NCBI GenBank assembly: GCA_965205155.1
Contig: OZ242033.1
Span: 868,001 to 932,000 of the forward strand
Origin: Aldehydirespirator sp965205155
GTDB lineage: Bacteria; Actinomycetota; Acidimicrobiia; Acidimicrobiales; Aldehydirespiratoraceae
Length of the DNA: 64,000 nt
Reading direction: 5' to 3'
This document shows positions 16,001-24,254 of the stretch, in pieces; the first letter of the stretch is position 1, and every line of letters starts with the position of its first letter. Below the pieces are notes generated by a model. The model worked only from the letters and a program-made list of their open reading frames with translations, did not search any database and had not been told where the DNA came from. The position numbers were made by a program, and so were the translations under genes.

Positions 16001-18217
16001 CACCTGGGCCGTGAGATGGACGATGCCCGGCGGGAGCGGATCCATCGGATGCCCGGTGTCGAGACCCTGTCGAGGGCCGCCCTCGAGATCGGCGACCGCG
16101 AGGCGCGGGCCGATGGCGCCGAGATAGAGCGACGGTTGGAGATCGCCCGCAACTGGCTCGGATTCGATCGCTGGCGACCCGGACAGCACGACGTGATGCG
16201 CAGGCTCATGAACGGCGAGGACGTCGTGGCGGTCCTGCCCACGGGATCCGGCAAGTCGGTCACGTACCAGGTGCCGGCACTGTTGTCGCCCGGGGTGACC
16301 CTGGTGGTGTCGCCCCTGATCGCCCTCATGCGCGACCAGGTCGACAATCTGCGCTCCAGAGGGGTCAGCGAGGTTGCCGCCATCCATTCGGGAGTGGGCC
16401 AGGCCGAGCAGGAGGCCGTGCTCCGCAGCGCCGCCCAAGGGCACATCAAGCTGCTGTACGTCAGTCCCGAGCGGCTCTGGTCGCCGCTGTTCCGGGGCTG
16501 GCTGGAGGATGTGCCGGTCGCCCGGGTGGCGGTGGACGAGGCCCACTGCATCTCGCTGTGGGGACACTCGTTCCGCCCCGAGTACGCCATGATCCCGCGG
16601 GCGGTCGCTGCGGCGGCGCGGGGTCGCCGGCTGCCAGTTGCCGCGGTCACAGCCACCGCCACCGCCGAGGTGCTCGACGACATCGTCCGGCTGCTCGACA
16701 TCGAGCCGGCCGGCGGCCCGCTGGTCGGCTCGGTGGACCGGCCCGAGATCCGCTACTACGTCGAACGCTGCCGCAATCGCAGGGACCGCGACCTTCGTGT
16801 GGTGCAGGTGGTGGAGGCCTTCCGGCGCCGCAGCGCCATCGTGTACGTCCCGACCCGCAACGACACCCGCCGGCTCGCAGCCCTGTTGCGCAGCTTCGGC
16901 CACCGCGTCCGCCCCTACAGCGGGGCGATGGAACTCGGCGAGCGCCAGCACACCGAAGACGCCTTCCGCCACGGAGAGATCGACGTCGTGGTGGCCACCA
17001 AGGCCTTCGGCCTCGGCATCGACAAGCCCGACATAGCACTGATCGTGCACCTCGAGATGCCTGCCTCGATCGAGGAGTACGTTCAGGAGACCGGCCGGGC
17101 TGCCCGCGGCGCCCGCGACGGAACCGGACCGGACACCGGCACGGCCGTGCTGCTCACCACGGGTAGAGACTGCCGCATCCACGAGTACTTCGTCGAGTCG
17201 TCGGCACCCGCCATCTCCACGGTGGAACGGGCATGGTCCGGGCTGGTTGAGGGTCTCAACTTCATCGACCCCGACCAACTCAGCGGAAGATCCGACACGG
17301 AGGACGGCGAGCGGGACGAGTCGCACGCACTCGCCCTGCACTATCTGGAGCAGGTCGGTGCGGTGCGGCGATGCCAAGACTTCGTGCTGCGGGGCCGGAT
17401 CGGTCGGGTCGACGCCACCGAACGCCGCCTCGAGGAACTCCGCTCCCGCGACGCCGCGCTGGCCGGCCGCGCCGACGCCGTCCTGCGGCTCGCGGACGAG
17501 GAGGAATCCGAGTACCGCAGTAGCGGGTGGGGGCGCCGGCTGGGCCGCCGCCCCGACGAGGTCGAGCACACCGTGATCGAGCTTCTCAAGCTGGGTATCT
17601 GCAGCTTCTCGGCGTGGCGGTTCGGGTGGACCTTCGAGCGGGTCGCGGCGACGGAGCCCGACTGGAACCGCCTCGAGCGTCTGATCGACCGGCGTCGCGC
17701 CGCGGTCCGTCAGCGGGCCGAGCAGGCCCGCGCTCTCGCTCGACGCCGGTCGGACTGCCGGCGCCGCGAGATGCTGCGCTATCTGGGGGAGCCCGACCCG
17801 CCCGCAGGCACGGCCGTCTCCTGCGGCGCCTGCGATGCCTGCACCCCCGATCTGTCCCGACCATGGCACGACTCGCCGGTCGATCCGGAGGACGCGGCCG
17901 ACGCGGTGCGCGCCGAAGCCGAGGCGATCGCGCTGGTCCTCATCGACGGGGCGGAACGTGGACAGTGGTCGAGGCGCAACCTGATTCGGGCTCTGCGAGG
18001 CGATGCGGGCGGCAAGTATCCGCTCCCCGAGATGCTGCGAGCCCACGGCTGCTACGGCCGTCTCTCACTGCTCGACGAACAGGAGGTCCAGGACCTGATC
18101 GACGAGCTGATCGACGAGGGGTGGGTGGAGGAGCACACGCCGGAGGGTCGCGGCTACCAGGCCCTGCGCTTGACGCCCGAGGGGCGCAGGACCGTGCGTG
18201 GCCGCTACCCCAGATAG
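13034..18217 (+). CDS. Exonuclease-DinG-RecQ triple fusion helicase
   Basis: 1727 residues. Residues 7-180 are a DnaQ-like DEDDh 3'-5' exonuclease (FDLET at 10-14, AHNGFGYDF near 92, HEALNDA near 167). Residues about 255-985 are a DinG/XPD-like SF2 helicase: APTGTGKT near 288, VDEAHNLED near 472, TSATLRAG near 739, FWEGVDVPGEAL near 872, GVGRLIRTDSD near 932. Residues about 1030-1600 are RecQ: LPTGSGKS near 1068, VDEAHCISLWGHSFRPEY near 1166, YVQETGRAARG near 1348, and zinc Cys in CRRRE...CGACDAC near 1575-1600. A winged-helix-like tail ends the protein. In the DinG part only one of the four usual Fe-S Cys is in its normal place (NYISLKAL has Ser). It should act on DNA ends or structures; the exact role is unknown. 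Confidence 0.87.
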   Translation: MAALPEHVVFDLETNADRPHPAEHEIIQIGAVLACDDGVLDKFETLVRPQRKLPQRIIELTGIEHGELGGAPSLEEALDSFFEWVGDRPMIAHNGFGYDFVVLDAAAESVGVSTPDGPRLDTLELAHIVYPRAGTGMVRGVDGKPPPPGRSLDQLAELAGLAARDKHEALNDARMTRLVMSGLLSDLNDPRPSRRLQRWILGQGRHPWADFADPQRHPVALEDVVPEVPTPDPIVPSGGLDVGEIVDMFGSGGLLMGEGRTPRPQQARMASLVCEALGTPGRRQMIEAPTGTGKTLAYLVPAIEAARVTGRVSVVAPHSRVLQDQILETLEDLGPTLEPFSTVVLKGRQNYISLKALRGELEWLAEDAEKGPADHPTVMALAILCGWVAQTPSGDWADLRTAAIEGHLRPLEVLRWKLRVDARPGPPRDRLDGLDFCRRALDRLKTAHVAVLNHALLAAGSTLKAGEFNLLVDEAHNLEDSATIASTREVSAGQIEMLCDSLWDPTTRRGLAARLASATGSGLGEDGIERVRDVVAAVRLAAGGLSEPLVEHVRDRTGATRKQAARYGVSHRIVRGVDRRHQPYQRVGDAGRALRSALRQVADALDEIDVPEQIGGRYRRDALEDEKARLGREAHNAAELVDAVLWAEAQLRLIDDDADEDLAQWINIADVSFEADASFKGLSDAAPGNGDLSDSNRANRDSAGADVSASGQWRWRLRRAPLSVAGLLADLWDRSSSVVLTSATLRAGDDFGYLGSRLGLDDVEPVEIPSPYNDLDRRHLLLLTDYLPAPRGQLMDRFTEAVSAEIPRLCMAADGGAMALMTARSRLEQVRDHARPVLASEGIELLAQGEGSAGSLVDRMRTEPSACLLGLRSFWEGVDVPGEALRLLMIEKVPFDPMGDPIISARKGLLELHGKDPFADYLVPRAAIAFAQGVGRLIRTDSDVGATVVLDNRMRRPLPYVDVMLRGLTGPPAVEEIDGPDEAYQAVAGHLGREMDDARRERIHRMPGVETLSRAALEIGDREARADGAEIERRLEIARNWLGFDRWRPGQHDVMRRLMNGEDVVAVLPTGSGKSVTYQVPALLSPGVTLVVSPLIALMRDQVDNLRSRGVSEVAAIHSGVGQAEQEAVLRSAAQGHIKLLYVSPERLWSPLFRGWLEDVPVARVAVDEAHCISLWGHSFRPEYAMIPRAVAAAARGRRLPVAAVTATATAEVLDDIVRLLDIEPAGGPLVGSVDRPEIRYYVERCRNRRDRDLRVVQVVEAFRRRSAIVYVPTRNDTRRLAALLRSFGHRVRPYSGAMELGERQHTEDAFRHGEIDVVVATKAFGLGIDKPDIALIVHLEMPASIEEYVQETGRAARGARDGTGPDTGTAVLLTTGRDCRIHEYFVESSAPAISTVERAWSGLVEGLNFIDPDQLSGRSDTEDGERDESHALALHYLEQVGAVRRCQDFVLRGRIGRVDATERRLEELRSRDAALAGRADAVLRLADEEESEYRSSGWGRRLGRRPDEVEHTVIELLKLGICSFSAWRFGWTFERVAATEPDWNRLERLIDRRRAAVRQRAEQARALARRRSDCRRREMLRYLGEPDPPAGTAVSCGACDACTPDLSRPWHDSPVDPEDAADAVRAEAEAIALVLIDGAERGQWSRRNLIRALRGDAGGKYPLPEMLRAHGCYGRLSLLDEQEVQDLIDELIDEGWVEEHTPEGRGYQALRLTPEGRRTVRGRYPR

Positions 18218-18260
18218 CCAGCTAGAGGGCGCAACGCTCGAAATGTAGTGTTTGCGGCCC

Positions 18261-20087
18261 ATGGCGTTCCTGCTGCCCGAGAACATCCCGAGCCGGTCCC
18301 GGGTCCCTGAGCGGCTGCGGCAGGTGGCGAGGGCACTCCGGGACTTCGCTCCCGAGGACGTGACGGTTTGGCTGCGGGAGACCGACAGCGGCCTTCACTA
18401 TCTGGTCGTGCTCGATCCCACGTCGGGGATCTTGGTTATCGACGCTCCGCCGTTGTCGTCCGGAGGCCGGACCCGGAAGCCGCGGCGAGGGCTGGTCGAC
18501 TCGTTCGACCCGATCCGCGTACGTCAGGAGGTGGCCCGCCGGGCGAGCGAGTTGACAGCGGGCGTCGACGAGGCCGGCATCCTGAACCTGCCCGTGGCGT
18601 GCGTTCTGGCCGTTCCCGACCACGGCGAGATTCCAGTGGGTTCGCTCGGAGAGGCGGACCGAGGGCTGTCGATCCTCAGCCGCTCCGATCTCACCCAGGA
18701 GCGGCTCGGAGAGGCCCTCCGACGAATCCTCGGGGGCGGACGGCCCCGTATGCTCGGCGAGCGGGAGGAGAAGCAGGCCAGAGCCGTCGTCAACCCCGAG
18801 ATCGTGCTTCCGCAGTCGCAAGCTGAGAGCCTGCCACTGTTCCAGGATCCCGAGATCCCGCCCGAAGACGTGATCCGGGTCATGGACCGGGAACAGGAGC
18901 GGGTGGCCGAGTACCTAGGTGCCGGCTACAGGGTGCTCAGAGGCGTCGCGGGAAGCGGCAAGACGCTCGTGCTGGCCCATCGGACCCGTTACCTGCACAA
19001 GAACTGGCCGCGCTTCCGGATCCTGGTGCTGTGCTTCAACCGGGTCCTGGCCGAGGCGCTCAAGACAATGGTGGGCACCGACGACCGGATAGAGGTCACC
19101 AACATCGACCGGCTCTCCTACCGGCTGGCAGGGGCGTCGGGTGCCGGAGGCTCCCTCGACTTCGACCTGCTGGCGCGCCAGGCCAAGCGGGCGGCCCGGC
19201 GTCTGCCCGACTCGAAGCGCTTCGACGCCGTGCTGGTCGACGAGGCCCAGGACTTCGACCATGCCCGACTCGACCTGGCCTACTCCATGCTCAAGTCGGT
19301 TCGCCTGGAACCGGAGCCGACACGCGGCGACCGGGACAACTTCGTGATGGCGTACGACGTCGCCCAGAACGTCTATCGCCGCGGCGGGGCACGCTGGAAC
19401 CCGCCCGGTGTCGATTCCCAGGGACGGCCCCGGACCGCCCGCGGCCGCAGCACCGTGTTCCGCAGGAACTACCGCAACACGAGGGAGATCCTCGGCTTCG
19501 CCATGAGCTTCCTCACGGAGTCGCCCGACTGGAGTTCTGAGCCGGTCGATCTGGAGGATCCGTCCTCGGTGATTCCACCGGAGGCAGCCAAGCGATCCGG
19601 GCCGAGGCCGCGTCTTGCCAGCTGCCGCGACGTGCGTGGGGAGGCCGAGGGCATCGCGGCACGTGTTGACGAGGTGCTCGTCGGGGGCGCGTCCCCAGGC
19701 GACATCGCCGTCCTGTACGGCACCTCGGATCTGGAGAAGGAGCTGCGACCGGCGTTCTCGAATCGGGGCCTGCCCTACTTCCATGTCCAAGGAAGGGACT
19801 ACGCGAAACGCCGCGACAATCGTGACACGGCCGTCCATGTGCTGGACAAGGTGCGGGCATCGACCCTGACCGGCATCAAAGGCCTCGAGTTCAGCCGGGT
19901 TCTCATCGGCGGTGTCAACCACATTCGTGTGGTCGATGTTGACGAGGACGATCAGCTCCAGGCGGCCAAGAGCCAGCTGTACGCGGCCATGACCCGGGCC
20001 ATGGACGAACTCGAGATCACCATGTCCGGCGACGGAGATGTGGGCCGTGCCCTGCTGAAGGCCGATCGCCTGCAGCGAGGGAGCTAG
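18261..20087 (+). CDS. SF1 (UvrD/Rep-like) helicase with possible NERD-like N-terminus
   Basis: About 608 residues from ATG 18261 (a TTG three codons upstream is open). The first 165 residues include DPTSGILVIDAP, similar to the core of NERD nuclease-related domains, but the catalytic E-x-K is not evident, so this part may be inactive. Then follow SF1 motifs: GVAGSGKT near 229, VLCFNRVLAEAL, VDEAQDF near 322, FRRNYRNTREIL, STLTGIKGLEF near 536 and LYAAMTRAMDEL near 572. It is a predicted DNA or RNA helicase. It starts 43 bases after the fusion helicase stop on the same strand, which suggests a shared transcript and a related job. Confidence 0.8.
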   Translation: MAFLLPENIPSRSRVPERLRQVARALRDFAPEDVTVWLRETDSGLHYLVVLDPTSGILVIDAPPLSSGGRTRKPRRGLVDSFDPIRVRQEVARRASELTAGVDEAGILNLPVACVLAVPDHGEIPVGSLGEADRGLSILSRSDLTQERLGEALRRILGGGRPRMLGEREEKQARAVVNPEIVLPQSQAESLPLFQDPEIPPEDVIRVMDREQERVAEYLGAGYRVLRGVAGSGKTLVLAHRTRYLHKNWPRFRILVLCFNRVLAEALKTMVGTDDRIEVTNIDRLSYRLAGASGAGGSLDFDLLARQAKRAARRLPDSKRFDAVLVDEAQDFDHARLDLAYSMLKSVRLEPEPTRGDRDNFVMAYDVAQNVYRRGGARWNPPGVDSQGRPRTARGRSTVFRRNYRNTREILGFAMSFLTESPDWSSEPVDLEDPSSVIPPEAAKRSGPRPRLASCRDVRGEAEGIAARVDEVLVGGASPGDIAVLYGTSDLEKELRPAFSNRGLPYFHVQGRDYAKRRDNRDTAVHVLDKVRASTLTGIKGLEFSRVLIGGVNHIRVVDVDEDDQLQAAKSQLYAAMTRAMDELEITMSGDGDVGRALLKADRLQRGS

Positions 20088-21283
20088 CTCCCGGGCTCCT
20101 TGTTGGCCGCGGGCCGTGTGAAGCCGACTGGTGGGCGGTCGGCGAGGTTGAGGGTCTCGCAGAGGAGCGGGTACTCGTCAAGGCCCCTGATCCACTGCCG
20201 GGTCGCTTCGAGCGCGAAGTCAAGGCGTCCATGGCCGGCCGCGGCAACCATGCCGGACTTCATGAGTCGGCTCCGGTACACACCCACATATTCGCTGCTG
20301 ACCCCGAGACGGGCTGCTATGTCCGCCGTCCGTGACACTCCGTCATCCAGCGCCATCGCGGCCAGGAACCGTCGCGAACCGTCAGCGAGGTCTTTCCACA
20401 TCGGCGCGATCACGAGCTGCCCCACCTGATGACGGGCCGTCTCAGCCCCGACCTCCACGTCCTGCAGGGTCACCTCAACAGTGGGATCCGCGGCGGCCTC
20501 CCAGGCGTGGAAGCCGACGAGCTGGATCATGAACGGGTATCCCTGCGCCACCGCCACGGCGTGCTCGACTGCCTCGGGTGCCATCCGTCCGCCGTGCTGC
20601 CGTACCGGTTCGGCCAGGGCGGACCAGGCCGCAGAAGGATCAAGGAATCCGACCTCGTGGCGGGCACACCTCTGGAGGAAGGTGATGCTGGTGTCAGCCA
20701 GAAGCGTGTCCTCCAAGGTCGGGAGCCCCGCGCCGATGAACGCCATAGGCAGCCGACCGATCCGGGTGACGTCCTGCACGACGACTCCGAGGGTTCTGAG
20801 TTCGTCGGTGTCACCGGCGTGTAGTTCGTCGATGGTGACGACGAGACCGGCGCCGCTGCTCTGGAGATGGGCTGCGAGGCCGCTCAGCACGTTGGGGAGC
20901 CGGCGGGACAGGTCGGCGTTGGGGTCATAGCCGGGCCCTACACCGATGCCCGCTGCCGCGAGGTCCCTGTCGATATCCAGATGTAATTCTCCGGCACGCA
21001 GGTTCAGATGCGCTGCGGCCCTATGGGCCAGTCGGTTGAGCAGGCCCGGGGTCACTGCCGCGTCTGAGACCGACAGCCAGCCACGGCTGTGCCCAAGCCC
21101 TCGCAAAGCCTCAAGAACGACAGTCTTTCCCGACCCGCGTCGGCCGAGGAGCAGAGTCGTGTAGCCGGGATGGGTCGGTCCAGTCGACCACGCGTCCGCG
21201 ATATCTGCCAGGATGTCGTCCCGGCCCGCCAGCATCGGCGGAGCGGTTCCGAAAGTAGGGGAGAAGGGGTTCGTAGGCGGCAC
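20084..21283 (-). CDS. Orc1/Cdc6-like AAA ATPase
   Basis: 399 residues from GTG 21283. Walker A is GRRGSGKT at 47-54 and Walker B VVTIDELH near 150; IGAGLPTL and PEAVEHAVAVAQGYPFMIQL resemble the lid region of STAND/archaeal-type ATPases. A C-terminal winged helix is visible near 315-350 (RTADIAARLGVSSEYVGVYRSRL). The combination is that of Orc/Cdc6-like DNA-binding ATPases found in accessory regions. Function is not established; DNA binding at the AT-rich repeats just upstream is a reasonable guess. The stop codon shares the CTAG at 20084-20087 with the stop of the converging SF1 helicase. Confidence 0.75.
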   Translation of the reverse strand: MPPTNPFSPTFGTAPPMLAGRDDILADIADAWSTGPTHPGYTTLLLGRRGSGKTVVLEALRGLGHSRGWLSVSDAAVTPGLLNRLAHRAAAHLNLRAGELHLDIDRDLAAAGIGVGPGYDPNADLSRRLPNVLSGLAAHLQSSGAGLVVTIDELHAGDTDELRTLGVVVQDVTRIGRLPMAFIGAGLPTLEDTLLADTSITFLQRCARHEVGFLDPSAAWSALAEPVRQHGGRMAPEAVEHAVAVAQGYPFMIQLVGFHAWEAAADPTVEVTLQDVEVGAETARHQVGQLVIAPMWKDLADGSRRFLAAMALDDGVSRTADIAARLGVSSEYVGVYRSRLMKSGMVAAAGHGRLDFALEATRQWIRGLDEYPLLCETLNLADRPPVGFTRPAANKEPGS

Positions 21284-21342
21284 TTGGGCCTCTCGATCGA
21301 TCCAGAGGTTCAGCGTCCTCTAGGCTAGCGCCTCGGTGATCT

Positions 21343-21418
21343 TGTTATATCTTGTTTGGGCTGTTAAATTTTGTTTAGACTGTTATATTTCGTTGGGATT
21401 GTTATATCTTGTTGTGGC
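21343..21418. repeat. Four AT-rich 19-bp direct repeats (iteron-like)
   Basis: Units begin at 21343, 21362, 21381 and 21400, each exactly 19 bases, with consensus TGTTATATCTTGTTTGGGC and 3-8 differences between units; a partial fifth begins at 21419. Base composition is about one third GC against roughly two thirds around it. Read on the minus strand each unit contains TATAACA, close to an actinobacterial -10 hexamer. The array sits about 60 bases upstream of the Orc-like ATPase start and runs up to the stop of the next gene. It may be an operator array, a set of promoters or a replication-type iteron block. Confidence 0.9.
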
Positions 21419-21423
21419 TGTTG

Positions 21424-23001
21424 TTAGCGGATGCCGTAGATGTAGCCGCCTTTGGTGCCGACTGTGATGAGGCCGTCCCAGACCGCCGGGGTGGACTCGA
21501 TGCAGGCGCCGAGCGAGATGCTCCACAACTCGGGCGGCTCAACCGTGGTGTCGCTCACGTCGAAGGCGTAGAGCCCGCCGCCGCAGTCGCCCTGGATCCA
21601 CACGTCGTCCACGATGGCAGGACTGGGCCAGGTCGGGCCGGGCAGCTTCTTGGTCCAGCGCACCTCCCCGGTGGAGGTGTCCACGCCGTAGACGTGGCCG
21701 GTGTGGGTGGGCACGATCAGCAGGTCGCGGTGCAGACCCGGCGTGGCCCACACCCCCGAGGCGTTCAGGGCGCCCCGCACATGCACGCTCCACACCAGCG
21801 GATCGTCGGGCCGGCCCGGGTCGAGCTTGATGATCTGGCCCACTTCGTGGGAACGGTCCGTGCCCCGCTGGTACTCGACCCCGGCGTAGATCATCCCTTC
21901 GGCGTCGATCACCAGCGAGGCATCGGTGTCGTCACCCGTCCAGAAGCGGAACACCCGCTCGGGCACCGCGGCGGGGTCGTCCCGCAGCCCGGCGATGTCC
22001 CAGCCCTGGACCAGCCCGCCCGAGTTGGCGAAGTACACCGTGTCGCCGCTGACGGCCACCGAGTTCTCGATTGACAGCTCCGGGCCCACAGCAACCAACA
22101 GTTCGTCGTCCCAACCCGGCGCATGGAACACCACCTCCGGATCGGCGGTCACCAGCCCGCTATCCCCGTATCCCCGGTTCAGCTTGACGATATGGAACCG
22201 CGAGTTCTCCCCGCCGATGAACAGATGGTCGTCGATCACCATGCCCGACCCGTCCCAGTCGTCGTTCCACACGATCGGGCCGAGGTCGTAGGCACCCAGC
22301 GACCACAGCTCCCGGGGCGTCCCGCCGTCGAAGGCGATCACCCGGTACCGGTTGTCGCGGCTGCCCACGTACACCAGCGGATACCCGTCGGGGTCGATGG
22401 TCACCGACCCCTTGATGATGTCACCGGTACCGAAGTCGGGCAGCAGGCGCTCGCCGGTGTCGGCGTCGAGGAAGTGCACGCTGCGACTGAAAGTGCCCAC
22501 CACCACCCACGTGCGGCCGTCCCGCTCGAAGACGGCGGGCTGGCCCGTCCATCCGGTGCCGCACCACTGGCGGGGCTCGCCGCCGATCGACGACAACGAG
22601 CACAGGGGGTCGCCTTCGGGGAACCGCCAAGCCACGTCGGGCACTGACGGCACGGGACCCTTGCCGTAGTAGGTCCGGGTCGGGTTGCCCCTGAAGGTGA
22701 GCAGGCCCTCGACGGTGTCGCCCCACCTCTGGCCCGACGTCTCGGGGTCGACCCAGCCCTCGAACGGCGGGATCGTGGTGGTTGTGGTGGTGGTGGTAGT
22801 CGTCGTCGTGGTGGTTGTGGTGGTGGTCGTGGTCGTCGTAGTGCTGGTCGATGACGAAGTGGTCGAAGACGCAGCTGTGTCGGCCTCGCCGGAGTCTCCC
22901 CGGTCCGTCTCGGAGGCCCACCGCACCACGATCACCGCGGCCAGCGCGAGCGTCGCCAACGACAGCGCCACCAGACGCACCGTCCTCGACCGCTCCCGCA
23001 T
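21424..23001 (-). CDS. Membrane-anchored PQQ-type beta-propeller protein with Thr linker
   Basis: 525 residues. An N-terminal anchor (residues 9-27, LVALSLATLALAAVIVV) is followed by a Ser/Thr spacer with 23 consecutive Thr at residues 54-76, then repeated beta-propeller blades with the PQQ-like pattern (VYGVDTSTGEVRWTKKLPG, LYAFDVSD, GGYIYGI). Most likely it is exposed outside the membrane, lifted by a possibly glycosylated Thr stalk. Propellers of this shape bind partners or, less often, PQQ; no PQQ-dehydrogenase catalytic signature is visible, so a binding or scaffold role is likelier. The Thr tract is encoded by mixed ACN codons and lies at 22774-22842. Confidence 0.75.
   Translation of the reverse strand: MRERSRTVRLVALSLATLALAAVIVVRWASETDRGDSGEADTAASSTTSSSTSTTTTTTTTTTTTTTTTTTTTTTTIPPFEGWVDPETSGQRWGDTVEGLLTFRGNPTRTYYGKGPVPSVPDVAWRFPEGDPLCSLSSIGGEPRQWCGTGWTGQPAVFERDGRTWVVVGTFSRSVHFLDADTGERLLPDFGTGDIIKGSVTIDPDGYPLVYVGSRDNRYRVIAFDGGTPRELWSLGAYDLGPIVWNDDWDGSGMVIDDHLFIGGENSRFHIVKLNRGYGDSGLVTADPEVVFHAPGWDDELLVAVGPELSIENSVAVSGDTVYFANSGGLVQGWDIAGLRDDPAAVPERVFRFWTGDDTDASLVIDAEGMIYAGVEYQRGTDRSHEVGQIIKLDPGRPDDPLVWSVHVRGALNASGVWATPGLHRDLLIVPTHTGHVYGVDTSTGEVRWTKKLPGPTWPSPAIVDDVWIQGDCGGGLYAFDVSDTTVEPPELWSISLGACIESTPAVWDGLITVGTKGGYIYGIR
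22774..22842 (-). repeat. Poly-Thr codon tract (23 codons)
   Basis: Twenty-three consecutive Thr codons on the minus strand, mixing ACC, ACG, ACA and ACT. The codon mixing argues for selection on the protein rather than simple slippage. Confidence 0.97.
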
Positions 23002-23097
23002 GGCTACAGCATGCCCACGGCGGCACGGATCGCCGTCGCTTCGCTTGTCGTTGGGGTTGCCGTTCCGCTGTCAACCGGCCGTCGTAGGATCGGAGGC

Positions 23098-23871
23098 GTG
23101 ACTGCAGACGAGCACGCGCTCACCGTTGCCTTCGACGCGGACGACACGCTGTGGCACAACGAGGACCTATTCCAGGACGTGCAACGCGAGTACGAGGAGC
23201 TTCTGTCGCCCTGGGCCGACGCCATCGCCGTTGACGACCGCCTGCATGAGATCCAGATGACGAACCTGCCCCGCTTCGGCTACGGCGTGAAGTCGTTCAC
23301 CCTGTCGATGATCGAGGCGGCCGTGTGCATCAGCCAGGGCGAGGTAGACGCTGGTCGCATCACCACCATCATCGGCTACGGCAAGCGCCTGCTGGACCGC
23401 CCCATCGAGCTGATCGACGGCGTGGAGGAGGTGCTCGACGCCCTCGGACACCACCGGCTGATGGTCATAACCAAGGGCGACGTCCACCACCAGTTGGCCA
23501 AGGTGGCCGCCAGCGGCCTGGCCGAGCGCTTCTGGCGGGTGGAGGTGGTGGCCGACAAGGACGCGAACATCTACGGCGAGTTGCTCCAACGTCACGGGAT
23601 CGATCCGGCCCGGTTCGTGATGGTCGGCAACTCCCTTCGCTCCGACGTGCTGCCGGTGCTGGAGTTGGGCGCGACTGCGGTGCACATCCCCTACTACGTG
23701 ACATGGCGACACGAGGACGACCATGATGGCCACGATGTCGAAGTGCCCACGCTGAACGCCCTGCGGGACCTCCCGCAGCTGTTGGGGACCTGGAGCGGCG
23801 ACGGCGAGCTGGGTCCCGGCCTCGCCGGCCCGGCCGGGACCGGCGGGCGCTACCGCGCCCACCCGGCGTGA
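23098..23871 (+). CDS. HAD-superfamily hydrolase
   Basis: 257 residues from GTG 23098; a longer frame exists but the domain begins here. Motif I is FDADDTLW, motif II VITKGD, and motifs III/IV lie in ADKDANIY and MVGNSLRSDVLP. It is a haloacid dehalogenase-fold phosphatase acting on a small phosphorylated compound; the NEDLFQDV cap type resembles uncharacterised YjjG-like phosphatases. Its stop overlaps the start of the next gene (GTGA at 23868), so the two are coupled. Confidence 0.85.
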   Translation: MTADEHALTVAFDADDTLWHNEDLFQDVQREYEELLSPWADAIAVDDRLHEIQMTNLPRFGYGVKSFTLSMIEAAVCISQGEVDAGRITTIIGYGKRLLDRPIELIDGVEEVLDALGHHRLMVITKGDVHHQLAKVAASGLAERFWRVEVVADKDANIYGELLQRHGIDPARFVMVGNSLRSDVLPVLELGATAVHIPYYVTWRHEDDHDGHDVEVPTLNALRDLPQLLGTWSGDGELGPGLAGPAGTGGRYRAHPA

Positions 23872-24254
23872 GGCGACTGACCCCCCAGGAGATCGCGGCC
23901 TACGACCTGGTGTCGCCTGGATTGGCCCGCCGGGCCCGGGTACAGAGGGTGCCGTTCCTCGCGCCGGGCACTCACGGCATGACCGTCGGCCCGCTCATCC
24001 TGGTCTTGCGCGACGACGACCGGTCCGGGAAGCGAACCCTGCTCGCTCACGAGCTGGTCCACGTCGAGCAGTATGACCAGATGGGGACGGCCCGGTTCCT
24101 GTGGCGGTATGTGAATGAGTACGCCCGCAACCTCTGGTGCTTGCGCAGCCACCGGCAGGCCTACCTAGCTATCTCCCTTGAGGTCGAAGCCCGAGCCGCC
24201 GCCGACCGCTGGGCCACCCGCCACGGCTGTATACCGCGAAAACCTGTCAAATAG
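23868..24254 (+). CDS. Small DUF4157-like protein with HExxH motif
   Basis: 128 residues. HELVHVEQY near residue 62 is an HExxH metal-binding motif of the kind found in DUF4157 and minigluzincin-like proteins; WRYVNEYARN and EVEARAAADRWATRHGC follow, giving a further acidic residue that could be the third ligand. No signal peptide is visible. It may be a small zinc protease or an inactive relative. The last codons form the left arm of a strong hairpin and the stop lies in its loop. Confidence 0.65.
   Translation: MRRLTPQEIAAYDLVSPGLARRARVQRVPFLAPGTHGMTVGPLILVLRDDDRSGKRTLLAHELVHVEQYDQMGTARFLWRYVNEYARNLWCLRSHRQAYLAISLEVEARAAADRWATRHGCIPRKPVK

Noticed and set aside
15440..18046. 868-codon open frame on the minus strand
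   Set aside because: It is antisense to the RecQ/DinG fusion, rich in His/Arg/Gly and without any domain; GC-rich third positions of the true gene explain it.
13034..18217. Two or three separate genes
   Set aside because: One continuous frame covers all modules without an internal stop or a re-initiation site at the junctions.
21343..21418. CRISPR array
   Set aside because: Units are 19 bases, directly adjacent with no spacers and not identical to each other.
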